This document shows, piece after piece, positions 33,804 to 43,690 of a DNA stretch of 64,000 nucleotides; the first letter of the stretch is position 1; every line of letters starts with the position of its first letter. The notes below the pieces were generated by a model, which was given only the letters and a program-made list of their open reading frames with translations, was not told the DNA's origin and did not search any database. Source of the DNA: Bog-532 sp963742865. GTDB taxonomy: Bacteria > Actinomycetota > Actinomycetes > Streptosporangiales > Streptosporangiaceae. Both the position numbers and the translations under genes were made by a program. The stretch lies in NCBI GenBank assembly GCA_963742865.1, contig CAVUNW010000088.1, positions 124,001-188,000 on the forward strand, written 5' to 3'.

Positions 33804-34277
33804 TCAGGACTGGCTGAGCTTCTCCAGGATCGGTGCCGCGGCGCGCAGCGTCGCGCGCTCCTGCGGAGTCAGCTCCTTGAGCCGCTTCGCCAGCCACTCG
33901 TCCCGGCGGCGGCGCGCCCGCAGGACCACGGCCCGGCCTTCTTCCGTCACGGTCAGGACAACCTGGCGCCGGTCGGTCGTATGAGGCGCCCGCATCACGA
34001 GGCCGCGTTCCTCCAGCACCGCGATGACGCGGGTCATCGAGGGCGGCTGCACCTTTTCGTATTCGGCGAGCTCGCCCGGCGACATGGCCGAGTGCCGCTC
34101 TAGCGCCGAAAGGGCGGCGAATTGCGTGTCGGACAGCTCCGACTCCGGCATTCCGTGCGCCGCGCGCTCTACCCGCAGCCGCCGCGCGAGCCGGGTGACC
34201 GAAATCCGCAGCGCGGTGGCCAGGCCTACGTCGGACCGTGTTTGCGTCGACCTTGTTGGCGTCAGTGTCATCTTCAT
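33804..34277 (-). CDS. MarR-family regulator
   Basis: A 157-residue winged-helix protein: LSDTQFAALSALERHSAMSP, recognition region PPSMTRVIAVLEERGLV, wing TTDRRQVVLTVTEEG. It is the first gene of the regulator-MFS-thpR cluster. AT-rich palindromic DNA (TTAGCTAA) directly upstream could be its own operator. Confidence 0.9.
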   Translation of the reverse strand: MKMTLTPTRSTQTRSDVGLATALRISVTRLARRLRVERAAHGMPESELSDTQFAALSALERHSAMSPGELAEYEKVQPPSMTRVIAVLEERGLVMRAPHTTDRRQVVLTVTEEGRAVVLRARRRRDEWLAKRLKELTPQERATLRAAAPILEKLSQS

Positions 34278-34294
34278 TAGCCTGAGTCATTACT

Positions 34295-34302
34295 TTAGCT
34301 AA
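34295..34302. promoter_or_regulatory. TTAGCTAA palindrome upstream of marR
   Basis: A perfect 8-bp AT-rich palindrome, with related TTAG/CTAA half-sites nearby (34277-34300), 18 bases before the MarR start codon. MarR proteins commonly autoregulate through such sites. Position-based inference only. Confidence 0.35.
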
Positions 34303-34467
34303 CGATATGCGGTGGCGCGGCATTTCCGCAAACCGCCTATCGCGCGAGCAGGCAGCGGGCGCCTGCGGCCGGATGATCCAAGTACATCACGGACAGCGGG
34401 CACGCCGGGGAACATCATGGGCCGGAGCAGTCACCGCTGGGCCGGACAGGCACGTAACCTGGCTCTC

Positions 34468-34809
34468 GTGGCTTCTCCGCGCCGGTCACCGCCGCCTCCG
34501 CTCGAGGGCAACGCCCAGCTGATCACCACCGTCATCACGGCGGGCTGGGCGATCGCCCTCATCGTCGTCTTCGCCGTCCGCGACAGCCTGCCGGCGGCGC
34601 AGCGATGGTGGGTGTGGACGTGCGTGACCGGGGTTGTGATGGGGCTCTTCGGCCTCTGGTACGTACCGCACCTGCAGCATCGCCGGGCCAGCGTCGCTGA
34701 GCGCCGCGTGGCCCGGCACGGCGGTCAGGAACCGGCTCAGGCCCCGCCGCTGAACGATTCGAAGACGGTCTCGTCCAGCGAGACCCCCGGCAGATCCACC
34801 AGGTCGTAG
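34468..34809 (+). CDS. DUF2530 membrane protein
   Basis: A GTG at 34468 starts a 113-residue protein with two helices: LITTVITAGWAIALIVVFA and WWVWTCVTGVVMGLFGLW, the latter closing with YVPHLQHRR. This matches the actinobacterial DUF2530 family, of unknown function. The tail after RRVARHGGQ is not conserved in character and overlaps the convergent DUF3027 gene by 73 bases. Confidence 0.82.
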   Translation: MASPRRSPPPPLEGNAQLITTVITAGWAIALIVVFAVRDSLPAAQRWWVWTCVTGVVMGLFGLWYVPHLQHRRASVAERRVARHGGQEPAQAPPLNDSKTVSSSETPGRSTRS

Positions 34810-35591
34810 CCGAACTCGTCAATCACCGGCGACACGGTGCCTGCGGGCGCATCGTTGAGGGCGGCTTCGGAGTGCGCACCGCAGCCGTGGTCACCAGAGA
34901 CGATCCGCCCGTCATCCGGGGCGTAGGCGTTCGCGCAGCCGCCGAACATCTGGCCCAGAACGCCGCTGAGCGGGACGAAAAAGCCGCAAGAGGCGCAGGT
35001 GGCGGGGGCCGCGCGGGCCAGCGGCGTGCGCGGGCCGTGCTCGCTGTCGTACCACCGTTCCGCGGTCTCGTCCCGTCCGGCCGGGGACAGGACCCGGGGC
35101 CGGCCCGGAAAGGCAGGCTCCGGAGCCTCCCGCGCCCCCGGGGGGTCGGCCACCTCGGCCGGCCCGTCGGCGTACCAATCGACCACCGCGTCGTCCCCGG
35201 CCAGCATCACCATCGGGACGAGCCGTTCGTCGTCGTCGTGCGCCGGGAGCAGGTCTCCGACACCTACGTCTCCTGGCTGCAGCCGGTCGCGCCAGGGCAC
35301 CCAGGTGGGGGCCAGCAGCGCGTCGGGGCCGGGGAGCAGCGCACTGTCATCCACGGTGACGGTCCTGGCTCGCGAGGCTCGCGTTACGGTCACCGCCCAG
35401 CGCCATCCCGGATAAGCGGGGTCGAGGCACTCGAACAGGTGGGTGACGAGGCGGTCGCCTCCCGCCTCAACGCCAAGGTGCTCCCCCACCTGCTCCGCGC
35501 CTACGACGTCCGCCACGGCGGCACGCGCCAGGCCGACGGCTTCCGCGCATACCTGATCTGGCTCTCTGCTGCGGACGCGGATCGGGCTCAC
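34737..35591 (-). CDS. DUF3027 protein
   Basis: A 284-residue soluble protein with GTG start. Blocks such as VTHLFECLDPAYPGWRWAVTV, APTWVPWRDRLQPGDVGVGD and the cysteine pair CASCGFFVPL fit the actinobacterial DUF3027 family. The two Cys (CxxC) plus later CANAYAP and HGCGAHSE may bind metal. Function unknown. Commonly found beside DUF2530 and a cold-shock gene, as here. Confidence 0.85.
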   Translation of the reverse strand: MSPIRVRSREPDQVCAEAVGLARAAVADVVGAEQVGEHLGVEAGGDRLVTHLFECLDPAYPGWRWAVTVTRASRARTVTVDDSALLPGPDALLAPTWVPWRDRLQPGDVGVGDLLPAHDDDERLVPMVMLAGDDAVVDWYADGPAEVADPPGAREAPEPAFPGRPRVLSPAGRDETAERWYDSEHGPRTPLARAAPATCASCGFFVPLSGVLGQMFGGCANAYAPDDGRIVSGDHGCGAHSEAALNDAPAGTVSPVIDEFGYDLVDLPGVSLDETVFESFSGGA

Positions 35592-35657
35592 GATTAGTTA
35601 TTCTCGCTCATCGCGGCGACTGCACGAGCCAGCAATCGGGGAATTCGCGCTCACTGG

Positions 35658-35681
35658 TCGTCGCAGCCTCCGCTGCGACGA
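35658..35681 (+). promoter_or_regulatory. Hairpin just upstream of the MFS gene
   Basis: TCGTCGCAGC and GCTGCGACGA form a perfect 10-bp stem with a CTCC loop, ending 11 bases before the ATG at 35693. In mRNA it would sit against the ribosome site TTGGAG. It could equally be an operator in the divergent gap with DUF3027. Confidence 0.45.
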
Positions 35682-35692
35682 ATACTTGGAGC

Positions 35693-37174
35693 ATGGGATT
35701 GTCGGAGGCAGGGCGGGCGACCGGCCAGGCGGCCCGGTCCGCCGCGCGGGCGGGTGCCTCTGCGAACCGGCGGCTGGGACGGTTCGTGCACCGGCTGAGC
35801 GGTGCGTCCGGCGCGGGCCGCACCGGCCTGTCAAGCCTCATCGAGCTCACCGCGGCGGGCAGCGCCGGGGACGCCTTCGTGGCCGTGGCCTTGGCCGGGA
35901 CCGTGTTCTTCAACACCTCGCTGCACGAAGCGCGCAGTCAGGTCGTGCTCTACCTCGTCCTGACCGTGACGCCGTTCGCGCTGCTCGCACCGTTCATCGG
36001 GCCCATGCTGGACCGCGTCCGGCAGGGGCGCCGTTACATCATGATGGGCACGCTGCTTGCCCGCGGCCTCTTGTGCTGGGCGATGTCGGGGGCGGTCACC
36101 GGCGATCCGGTCACCCTGTTCCCGGCGGCGTTCGGCGTGCTGGTCCTGCAGAAGGCGTACACCATCACCCGCAGCTCGGTGACCCCGCGCCTGCTGCCCG
36201 CCGAGATCACACTGGTCACGGCGAACGCGCGGAACGGCCTGGGAGCGGTCCTGGCCTCGATCGTGGCCGCTCCCGTGGCCTTCGGGATACAGACCGTGGC
36301 CGGCGCGCCCTGGGTCCTGCGGATCGGCACGATCGTCTACCTGGGGGCCACGGCGCTGGGAGCACGGATCCCCGACCGCATCGATGACACCACGCCCCAG
36401 CCGGAACCGCTCACCGGAGAGGCGGCGGCCAGCGCGGGACCCGCCGCCGGTGGAGGGCAGCCGGGACGGCCCGGAACGGCCGGTCGCAGCGAGGACGCCC
36501 CGGGACGCCCGGACCGCACGCACCCACTGGACGAGCCGGGACGCGGGGCCGCCAGGCCGAAGCGGCGCGGCCGGCTACGGTCGGTCGGGCCGATCGTGGC
36601 CGAGGCGATGTGGGCCAACGCGGCGGTGCGCGTATTCGCCGGCTTCATGGTCTTCTTTCTCGCGTTCCTGCTGCGCAGCGCTCATTTCCCCGGCTTTTCA
36701 CCGAACGTGGCGCTGGGCGCGCTGGTGTTCGCCGCGGCCGTCGGCGGCCTGATCGGCACGGCGGCAGGCTCGCTGTTCCGCTCCCGCGTCCCGCACGTGA
36801 TGGCGATCAGCGTGCTGATCGTGTCCACCGTGACCTCCGTCGTGTGCGCGCTGTTCTTCGGCCTGGGCACGGCCCTGATCGTCGCGTTCGTGGCGTCGGT
36901 GGGGACCGTGCTGGCCAAGCTCGCGCTGGACTCCACGGTGCAGCGGGAAATCCCGGAGCAGACCCGGACGTCCACGTTCGCCGTATCCGAGACCATCCAC
37001 CAGGTGTCATGGGTGGCGGGGGGGCTCGCGGGCGTCCTGGTCTCGATTACGGGCAGCGGGCCCACGGGGCTGTGGATCAGCGCCGCCGGGCTGGGCGCCG
37101 CCATGGTGCTGCTGACGCTGTCGCGGCGGCGCCGCCTGCTGGCCCGCGGGGCCGGGGAGCCCTGGCGCGGCTGA
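35693..37174 (+). CDS. MFS-type membrane transporter
   Basis: A 493-residue protein with about twelve hydrophobic helices and a Pro/Gly/Arg-rich central loop (about 250-300). LAPFIGPMLDRVRQGRRYIM resembles the MFS motif A, and EIPEQTRTSTFAVSETIHQV lies in the second half. Substrate unknown. Part of the conserved DUF3027/DUF2530 neighbourhood. ATG start at 35693. Confidence 0.85.
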   Translation: MGLSEAGRATGQAARSAARAGASANRRLGRFVHRLSGASGAGRTGLSSLIELTAAGSAGDAFVAVALAGTVFFNTSLHEARSQVVLYLVLTVTPFALLAPFIGPMLDRVRQGRRYIMMGTLLARGLLCWAMSGAVTGDPVTLFPAAFGVLVLQKAYTITRSSVTPRLLPAEITLVTANARNGLGAVLASIVAAPVAFGIQTVAGAPWVLRIGTIVYLGATALGARIPDRIDDTTPQPEPLTGEAAASAGPAAGGGQPGRPGTAGRSEDAPGRPDRTHPLDEPGRGAARPKRRGRLRSVGPIVAEAMWANAAVRVFAGFMVFFLAFLLRSAHFPGFSPNVALGALVFAAAVGGLIGTAAGSLFRSRVPHVMAISVLIVSTVTSVVCALFFGLGTALIVAFVASVGTVLAKLALDSTVQREIPEQTRTSTFAVSETIHQVSWVAGGLAGVLVSITGSGPTGLWISAAGLGAAMVLLTLSRRRRLLARGAGEPWRG

Positions 37175-37198
37175 GGGAGGCGCCGGGCGGCGAAGCCG

Positions 37199-37588
37199 TC
37201 AGCCGGCCTTGACGTCGTCGGCGACGGCCCGCAGCACGGCGCCGATCTTCTTGGCGTCGCGGCCGTCCGGATGCTTGCCGCGACGGTAGGTGTTCGACAC
37301 TCCGTCCAGGAGCTTGATGAGGTCCTCGACGATCACGACCATCTCGTCGGGCTTCTTACGGGCCGACTTCACGGCGACAGTGGGCGGCGGCTCGATGAGC
37401 CGCACCTGAAGGGCCTGCGCGCCCTTCCGGCCCTCCGCGATGCCGAACTCCACCCGCTGGCCAGGGCGCAGCGAGGTGGTCCCGGACGGGAGAGCGGAAG
37501 AGTGCACGAAGACCTCGCCCCCGTCGTCGCGGGCGAGGAAACCGAACCCCTTCTCGGAGTCGTACCACTTGACCTTGCCGGTAGGCAC
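37199..37588 (-). CDS. Cold-shock domain protein with C-terminal extension
   Basis: GTG start at 37588. Residues 1-65 are a cold-shock domain (GKVKWYDSEKGFGFLAR with the RNP-1 motif, then EVFVHSSALPSG as RNP-2). A further 60 residues (MVVIVEDLIKLLDGVSNTYR) form a helical extension, a two-part form known from actinobacteria. Probably an RNA-binding protein; role of the extension unknown. Confidence 0.9.
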   Translation of the reverse strand: MPTGKVKWYDSEKGFGFLARDDGGEVFVHSSALPSGTTSLRPGQRVEFGIAEGRKGAQALQVRLIEPPPTVAVKSARKKPDEMVVIVEDLIKLLDGVSNTYRRGKHPDGRDAKKIGAVLRAVADDVKAG

Positions 37589-37753
37589 GCGGGACCTCAC
37601 GTGAATAGGAAAAACTGACGAACAGTACATATCGGAATCGGGCTGATGCTACGGACACTTCTAGGCTAGCTGCCGCACGGAGCGGACGGCATACCCGCGC
37701 CGGGGCGCGAGCAGTCTAACCGGGCCCGAACAGGCGGTCCTCCGGTAAAACGC

Positions 37754-37782
37754 GAGGGCCCGGGGGAATCCCCCGGGCCCTC
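37754..37782 (-). terminator. groEL terminator
   Basis: GAGGGCCCGGGGG-AAT-CCCCCGGGCCCTC is a perfect 13-bp stem. On the minus strand it is followed by GCGTTTTACC. It lies 18 bases after the groEL stop codon. Confidence 0.9.
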
Positions 37783-37799
37783 GGCGGTAAAGGGCTGGA

Positions 37800-39422
<1,623 letters not shown>

Positions 39423-39543
39423 AGGCTCCAGTCCTCCGTGGCTTGCTTGCGGATCGAGCCGACGCCCGCGACGGCTGGCCTGGGCCACCGGCAGTCACTT
39501 CCTGCCGTGGGCACAGACCTCATCGCCCGATCCGGCCTATCGC

Positions 39544-39569
39544 TGTCACTCTCATAGGGAGAGTGCCAA
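39544..39569. promoter_or_regulatory. CIRCE operator, groEL-proximal copy
   Basis: CACTC-TCATAGGGA-GAGTGCCAA has the CIRCE arms with a nine-base spacer; the outermost left bases are degenerate. HrcA repressor binding site by consensus. Located 120-150 bases before the groEL ATG. Confidence 0.8.
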
Positions 39570-39577
39570 CGCCATGT

Positions 39578-39604
39578 TTAGCACTCTCACCGGGAGAGTG
39601 CAAA
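39578..39604. promoter_or_regulatory. CIRCE operator, groEL-distal copy
   Basis: TTAGCACTC-N9-GAGTGCAAA is a near-perfect match to the CIRCE consensus (TTAGCACTC-N9-GAGTGCTAA), 8 bases from the other copy. Heat-shock repression by HrcA is the expected role. Confidence 0.92.
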
Positions 39605-39634
39605 CGCGGGGATGACCGCCTCGCTGCGGCAATG

Positions 39635-39672
39635 CAATCGGCCCGGCCCCCAAGTGGGGGCCGGGCCGATTG
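39635..39672 (-). terminator. Terminator of the cspA-like gene
   Basis: CAATCGGCCCGGCCCCC-AAGT-GGGGGCCGGGCCGATTG is a perfect 17-bp stem with a four-base loop, 11 bases after the cold-shock gene stop. No long T-run follows. It insulates the gene from groEL downstream. Confidence 0.85.
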
Positions 39673-39683
39673 ACGTCAGAGCT

Positions 39684-39884
39684 TCAGACCAGGCGCACGG
39701 CGTCAGCCTGCTGTCCTCGCTCGCTCTGCGTGATCTCGAACTCCACTCGCTGGCCCTCTTCAAGCGTGCGGTAACCGTCCGCCTGAATTGCCGAGAAGTG
39801 GACAAACACGTCCTTGCCGTTATCCACGGCTATGAAGCCGTAACCCTTCTCCGCGTTGAACCACTTGACGGTGCCCTGAGCCAT
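39684..39884 (-). CDS. Cold-shock protein, CspA family
   Basis: A 66-residue single cold-shock domain: QGTVKWFNAEKGYGFIAV (RNP-1) and KDVFVHFSAIQADG (RNP-2). Nucleic-acid chaperone in the cytoplasm. Start at the ATG at 39884 behind GGGAG. Standard length for actinobacterial CspA/CspF proteins. Confidence 0.95.
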   Translation of the reverse strand: MAQGTVKWFNAEKGYGFIAVDNGKDVFVHFSAIQADGYRTLEEGQRVEFEITQSERGQQADAVRLV

Positions 39885-40103
39885 TTCCACACAACTCCCT
39901 AACTGTGCTCGGGCCTCGAGCTCCGCCCTTGCAACGCGGAACCCGTTCGATCGCCTTGCCCGGGCCACGCCAAGGAGCGGGTCCGACCGATGGCGACCAG
40001 ACACGACATTACCGTGTACGCGAACCGGACGGGTGCGATCTCCGGTGATAAACATGCACAGTCTGCTAGCAATCGGTTACGGCGGCCAGGAGGGGACCGG
40101 TGA

Positions 40104-40379
40104 CTAACCGCCGGCCACCGCGGGGATGACCGAAACCTGGGCCCCCGAGGGGACAAGCGTGTCCAGACCCTGCGCAAACCTGACATCCTCCTCGCCCACG
40201 TACACGTTGACGAACCGGCGGAGCTTGCCACCGTCGTCGACGATCCGCCCGGCGATCCCCGGATACGCGGCATCCAGTCCGGCGATCACCTCACGCAGCG
40301 TCCCGTGGCCGGCACTGACCTCCGCCGCGCCGCCCGTATAGGACCGCAGGATCGTGGGGATTCGTACTGACACGCTCAT
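40104..40379 (-). CDS. ThiS/MoaD-like sulfur carrier
   Basis: A 91-residue ubiquitin-fold protein: SVSVRIPTILRSYTGGAAEV start, LRRFVNVYVGEEDVRF middle and the C-terminal AVAGG tail needed for activation as a thiocarboxylate. Its ATG overlaps the thrC stop (ATGA). Similar to CysO/ThiS carriers used for cysteine, thiamine or other sulfur transfer. No partner E1-like or CysM gene is visible here. Confidence 0.9.
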   Translation of the reverse strand: MSVSVRIPTILRSYTGGAAEVSAGHGTLREVIAGLDAAYPGIAGRIVDDGGKLRRFVNVYVGEEDVRFAQGLDTLVPSGAQVSVIPAVAGG

Positions 40380-41668
40380 TCGACACCCGCCTCTCGGAAT
40401 GATTCCAGCGTCGGCCGGACCACGGGGGGTACGGGCAGCGTCCCCGCCACCGCGTCCAGGGTCTTCAGGCCGTCGCCGGAGTTGATTATCACCGTCTCCG
40501 CCGCGGGGTCGATCTGCCCGGCGGCGAGAAGCTTGCGCAGGACGCCCAGCGTCACCCCGCCGGCGGTTTCGGCGAAGATGCCTTCGGTGGCGGCGAGCAG
40601 GCGGATCGAATCGATGATCTCCTCATCGCTCACATCGGCAACGGCACCGCCGGTCCGCCGCACCGTGTCCAGCACGTACGGGCCGTCCGCGGGGTTGCCG
40701 ATGGCCAGCGACTTGGCGATGGTAGCGGGCCGCACCGGCGCGACGACATCCTGGCCCGCCGCGAAGGCGGCCGACACCGGCGAGCAGCCGGTGGCCTGGG
40801 CGCCGAACACGTGCCAGCCGGTGTCCTCGACGAGGCCGAGTGCGGCCAGCTCGCGGAAGCCCTTGTCCACCTTGGTGAGCTGGGCGCCCGAGGCGATAGG
40901 CACGACGACCTGCTCCGGCAGCCGCCAGCCGAGCTGCTCCGCGATTTCGAAGCCGAGCGTCTTGGACCCTTCCGCGTAGTACGGCCGCACGTTGACGTTG
41001 ACGAACGCCCAGTCCTCGTGCTCACCCGCCAGCTCGGAGGCCAGCCGGTTCACGTCGTCGTAGTTCCCGTCGACGAGGACGAACGTGCCGCCGTAGACCG
41101 CCGTGGTGATGATCTTCTGCTGCTCGAGATCGGCCGGGACGAGCACCACGGAACGGATCCCGGCCCGCGCGGCCGCGGCGGCGACGGCGTTAGCCAGATT
41201 TCCTGTCGACGGGCAGGCGAGGACCTTGAAGCCCATCTCCAGTGACGCCGCGAGGGCTACGGCCACCACACGGTCCTTGAATGAGTGGGTGGGATTGTCG
41301 CGGTCATCCTTGACCCACAGCCGGCGCATGCCGAGCGCGTGGGCCAGGTTGTCCGCTCGCGTCAGCCTGGTGAAGCCCGGCTCAAGGGTGGGCCGCGCGG
41401 CGATGTCGGCGGGTACCGGGAGCAGCTTGGCGTACCGCCACATGTTGCGCGGGCCGGCCTCGATGTCGGACCGGGTCAGGGCCGGGAAATCGTAGGCGAC
41501 CTCAAGCGGGCCGAAGCAGTCCGCACACGCATAGTAAGGCCCGAGCTCCCGGGTCAGGCCGCATTCACGGCAGGATAGATGGGTGGCGTACCCGAACCGG
41601 GATACCGAAGGTGTCGTGCGGCTGGCGGGTATGGCGTCATTATTGTTCTCAGTGGCAGATGTGCTCAC
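40376..41668 (-). CDS. thrC: Threonine synthase
   Basis: PLP fold-type II enzyme of 430 residues from the GTG at 41668. An N-terminal zinc-ribbon-like block (CRECGLTRELGPYYACADC) precedes the core with VKDDRDNPTHSFKDRVVAVA (PLP lysine), ACPSTGNLANAVAAAAARAG and VPIASGAQLTKVDKGF. It converts O-phosphohomoserine to threonine. Expression is probably set by the SAM-I riboswitch at 41688-41883. Some annotators would name it a ThrC paralogue because of the carrier partner. Confidence 0.9.
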   Translation of the reverse strand: MSTSATENNNDAIPASRTTPSVSRFGYATHLSCRECGLTRELGPYYACADCFGPLEVAYDFPALTRSDIEAGPRNMWRYAKLLPVPADIAARPTLEPGFTRLTRADNLAHALGMRRLWVKDDRDNPTHSFKDRVVAVALAASLEMGFKVLACPSTGNLANAVAAAAARAGIRSVVLVPADLEQQKIITTAVYGGTFVLVDGNYDDVNRLASELAGEHEDWAFVNVNVRPYYAEGSKTLGFEIAEQLGWRLPEQVVVPIASGAQLTKVDKGFRELAALGLVEDTGWHVFGAQATGCSPVSAAFAAGQDVVAPVRPATIAKSLAIGNPADGPYVLDTVRRTGGAVADVSDEEIIDSIRLLAATEGIFAETAGGVTLGVLRKLLAAGQIDPAAETVIINSGDGLKTLDAVAGTLPVPPVVRPTLESFREAGVE

Positions 41669-41687
41669 GTCGCGAGGCCCCTTTCTC

Positions 41688-41883
41688 CTCATCTTTCCCG
41701 GGTCACCTTGACCACGGGCCGGAGTTGGCACCTCTCACGATGTGGCCTCGCAGGACCGGGCCCGCCGCGGCGGGCACAGCGGCCCTCAGCGGGAGCCTCC
41801 CGGGGATTACCCCTTCGAGCAGAGCATCATCGTGACGGTTGCCGGGGCTTCACAGGGCCGATCCCTCCACCCCTCTAGATGAG
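41688..41883 (-). ncRNA. SAM-I (S-box) riboswitch upstream of thrC
   Basis: On the minus strand the S-box blocks occur in order: CTCATCTAGAGGGGTGGAGG (P1 and P2), GGCCCTGTGAAGCCCCGGCA, GAGGTGCCAACTCC, then GGGAAAGATGAGGAG, whose GATGAG closes P1 with CTCATC. TCACGATG and CATCGTGA form P3, with about 80 bases of extra G/C-rich sequence in its loop. Ends 20 bases before the thrC GTG, so control is probably of ribosome access or termination. SAM is the expected ligand, linking threonine to methionine synthesis. Confidence 0.9.
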
Positions 41884-42055
41884 CTGTATTCAGTTGTGCC
41901 GCGGGATGCGCTGGCGTTCCCCGCAACCAGGCCGTTTCCTGACGGACACATGCCTTACGTGAACTTTAACCGATCATGGCCGATGCCGCAGCATGGGACA
42001 TCGCTCATCGGACCGGTCCTCGGCGGCCGAGGTTCCTCCGCTAGCCTGCCGGGAT

Positions 42056-43690
42056 ATGGGTCACAACTCCAGCCTGTGCCGGGTGGCCGCCACCGGGCAG
42101 GCCGCCCCGGACAGTGGCGCAGGAGACGGCCACGCCGATGCCGGGGACGCAGCCTCCGGCCGTGAGAGCGGCGCCGCGGACGCCCCCGATCACGAAGCCG
42201 TCGCGGCCGCGGGCACACCCCGGGACGGCGGCCGGCTGCTCGTCGCGTCGAACCGGGGCCCGCTGTCTTTCACGATGACCCCGGACGGGAGCCTGTCCGC
42301 GCGGCGGGGCAGCGGGGGGCTGGTGTCCGGGCTTATGCCCGGCCTGTCATCACTCGCCGATCGCGCGGAGGTGGTCTGGATCTGCGCCGCGCTCAGTGAC
42401 GCCGACCGGGTGGCCGCCCGGCAGGATCCGGAGGGCAGACGGTTCGGCGTCGACACCGGGGGACCTTCGGGCGGCCGGACCGCCGTACGCGCGCTGGACA
42501 TACCGCCCGCCACCTTCCAGGGCGCCTACAACGCGGTGGCCAACGCCACCCTGTGGTTCGTTCACCACCTGCTGTTCGATACCCCGGTCCAGCCGCGCTT
42601 CGGGCCGGCGTTCCGGCGCGACTGGCAATCCTACGTGGCTTATAACGAGGCGTTCGCAGGGGCACTCGCGCTCGCCGCGACATCGGCGCCGACCGCCGCA
42701 CGCGTGCTGGTGCAGGACTACCATCTGGCGCTCGTCCCGCGGATGCTGCGCGACGCCGTGCCGGGCATCCGCATCGCGCACTTCTCGCACACGCCGTGGG
42801 CCCCGGTGGACTACTACCGGATTCTTCCCGACGACACCGGCCGCGCCATTCTCGACGGCATGCTGGGCGCCGACCACGCCGGCTTCCTCTGCCAGCGATG
42901 GGCCGATGCGTTCCTCGACTGCTGTGAGGCCCTGCTGGGGGCCCAGGTCGACCGGGCCGCGCAGCGGGTCATCCACCGCGGTCACGTCACCGGCGTGGGT
43001 GTCCATCCCCTCGGCGTCGACGCCCCGGCGCTCCGGGAAAGGGCGCGGGAGGCGGATGTCGAGGCGAACGTGGCCGCGCTGACCCAGGCTGCGGGCGGCC
43101 GGAAGCTGATCGTGCGGATCGACCGGACGGAACTGTCCAAGAACATCCTCCGCGGGCTGGCCGCCTACCGGGAACTGCTCACCACCCGGCCTGAGTGGCG
43201 TGGTCAGGTCGTGCACGTCGCGTTCGCCTACCCGTCACGGAGCAGCGTGCCCGGATATCGCGCGTACACCGACGAGATCCTGCGGGTGGCCGCCGAGATC
43301 ACCGAGGAGTTCGGCACCGCGGACTGGGATCCGCTGATCCTCGAGGTCAAGGACGACTATCCGCGATCCCTGGCCGCGGCCCGCGTAGCGGATGTCCTGG
43401 TGGTGAACCCGATCCGGGACGGGATGAACCTGGTCGCGGAGGAGGGGCCGGTGCTGTCCGACCGCGGCTGCGCGCTGGTCCTCTCCCGCGAGGCAGGCGC
43501 CGCCGCGCTGCTCGGATCGGACGCGCTGCTCGTCAACCCGTACGACGTGAGCGCTACCGCGGCCGCGATGCATCAGGCCCTGCTGATGCCCGAGGACGAG
43601 CGCCGCCGACGGTGCAACGCGCTGGCCGCTGCCGCGGCCGCCAAGTCGCCGGCGCACTGGCTCACTTCCCAGCTCGCAGCCTTGGGTTAG
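42056..43690 (+). CDS. otsA: Trehalose-6-phosphate synthase
   Basis: A 544-residue GT20 enzyme making trehalose 6-phosphate from UDP-glucose and glucose 6-phosphate. LLVASNRGPLSFTMTPDG, RGSGGLVSGLMPGL, VLVQDYHLALVPRML, IAHFSHTPWAPVDYYRIL, DRTELSKNILRGL and NPIRDGMNLVAEEG are canonical sites. The first 55 residues are Gly/Ala-rich and not conserved. Convergent with otsB across repeat copy 4, so the pathway's two genes are a convergent pair rather than one operon. Confidence 0.93.
   Translation: MGHNSSLCRVAATGQAAPDSGAGDGHADAGDAASGRESGAADAPDHEAVAAAGTPRDGGRLLVASNRGPLSFTMTPDGSLSARRGSGGLVSGLMPGLSSLADRAEVVWICAALSDADRVAARQDPEGRRFGVDTGGPSGGRTAVRALDIPPATFQGAYNAVANATLWFVHHLLFDTPVQPRFGPAFRRDWQSYVAYNEAFAGALALAATSAPTAARVLVQDYHLALVPRMLRDAVPGIRIAHFSHTPWAPVDYYRILPDDTGRAILDGMLGADHAGFLCQRWADAFLDCCEALLGAQVDRAAQRVIHRGHVTGVGVHPLGVDAPALRERAREADVEANVAALTQAAGGRKLIVRIDRTELSKNILRGLAAYRELLTTRPEWRGQVVHVAFAYPSRSSVPGYRAYTDEILRVAAEITEEFGTADWDPLILEVKDDYPRSLAAARVADVLVVNPIRDGMNLVAEEGPVLSDRGCALVLSREAGAAALLGSDALLVNPYDVSATAAAMHQALLMPEDERRRRCNALAAAAAAKSPAHWLTSQLAALG

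Noticed and set aside
41688..41883. Cobalamin, TPP or T-box leader before thrC
   Set aside because: The ordered S-box core (GGCCC..GAAGCCCCGGCA, GGTGCCAACTCC, AAAGATGAG) fits SAM-I; the other classes' core boxes are absent.
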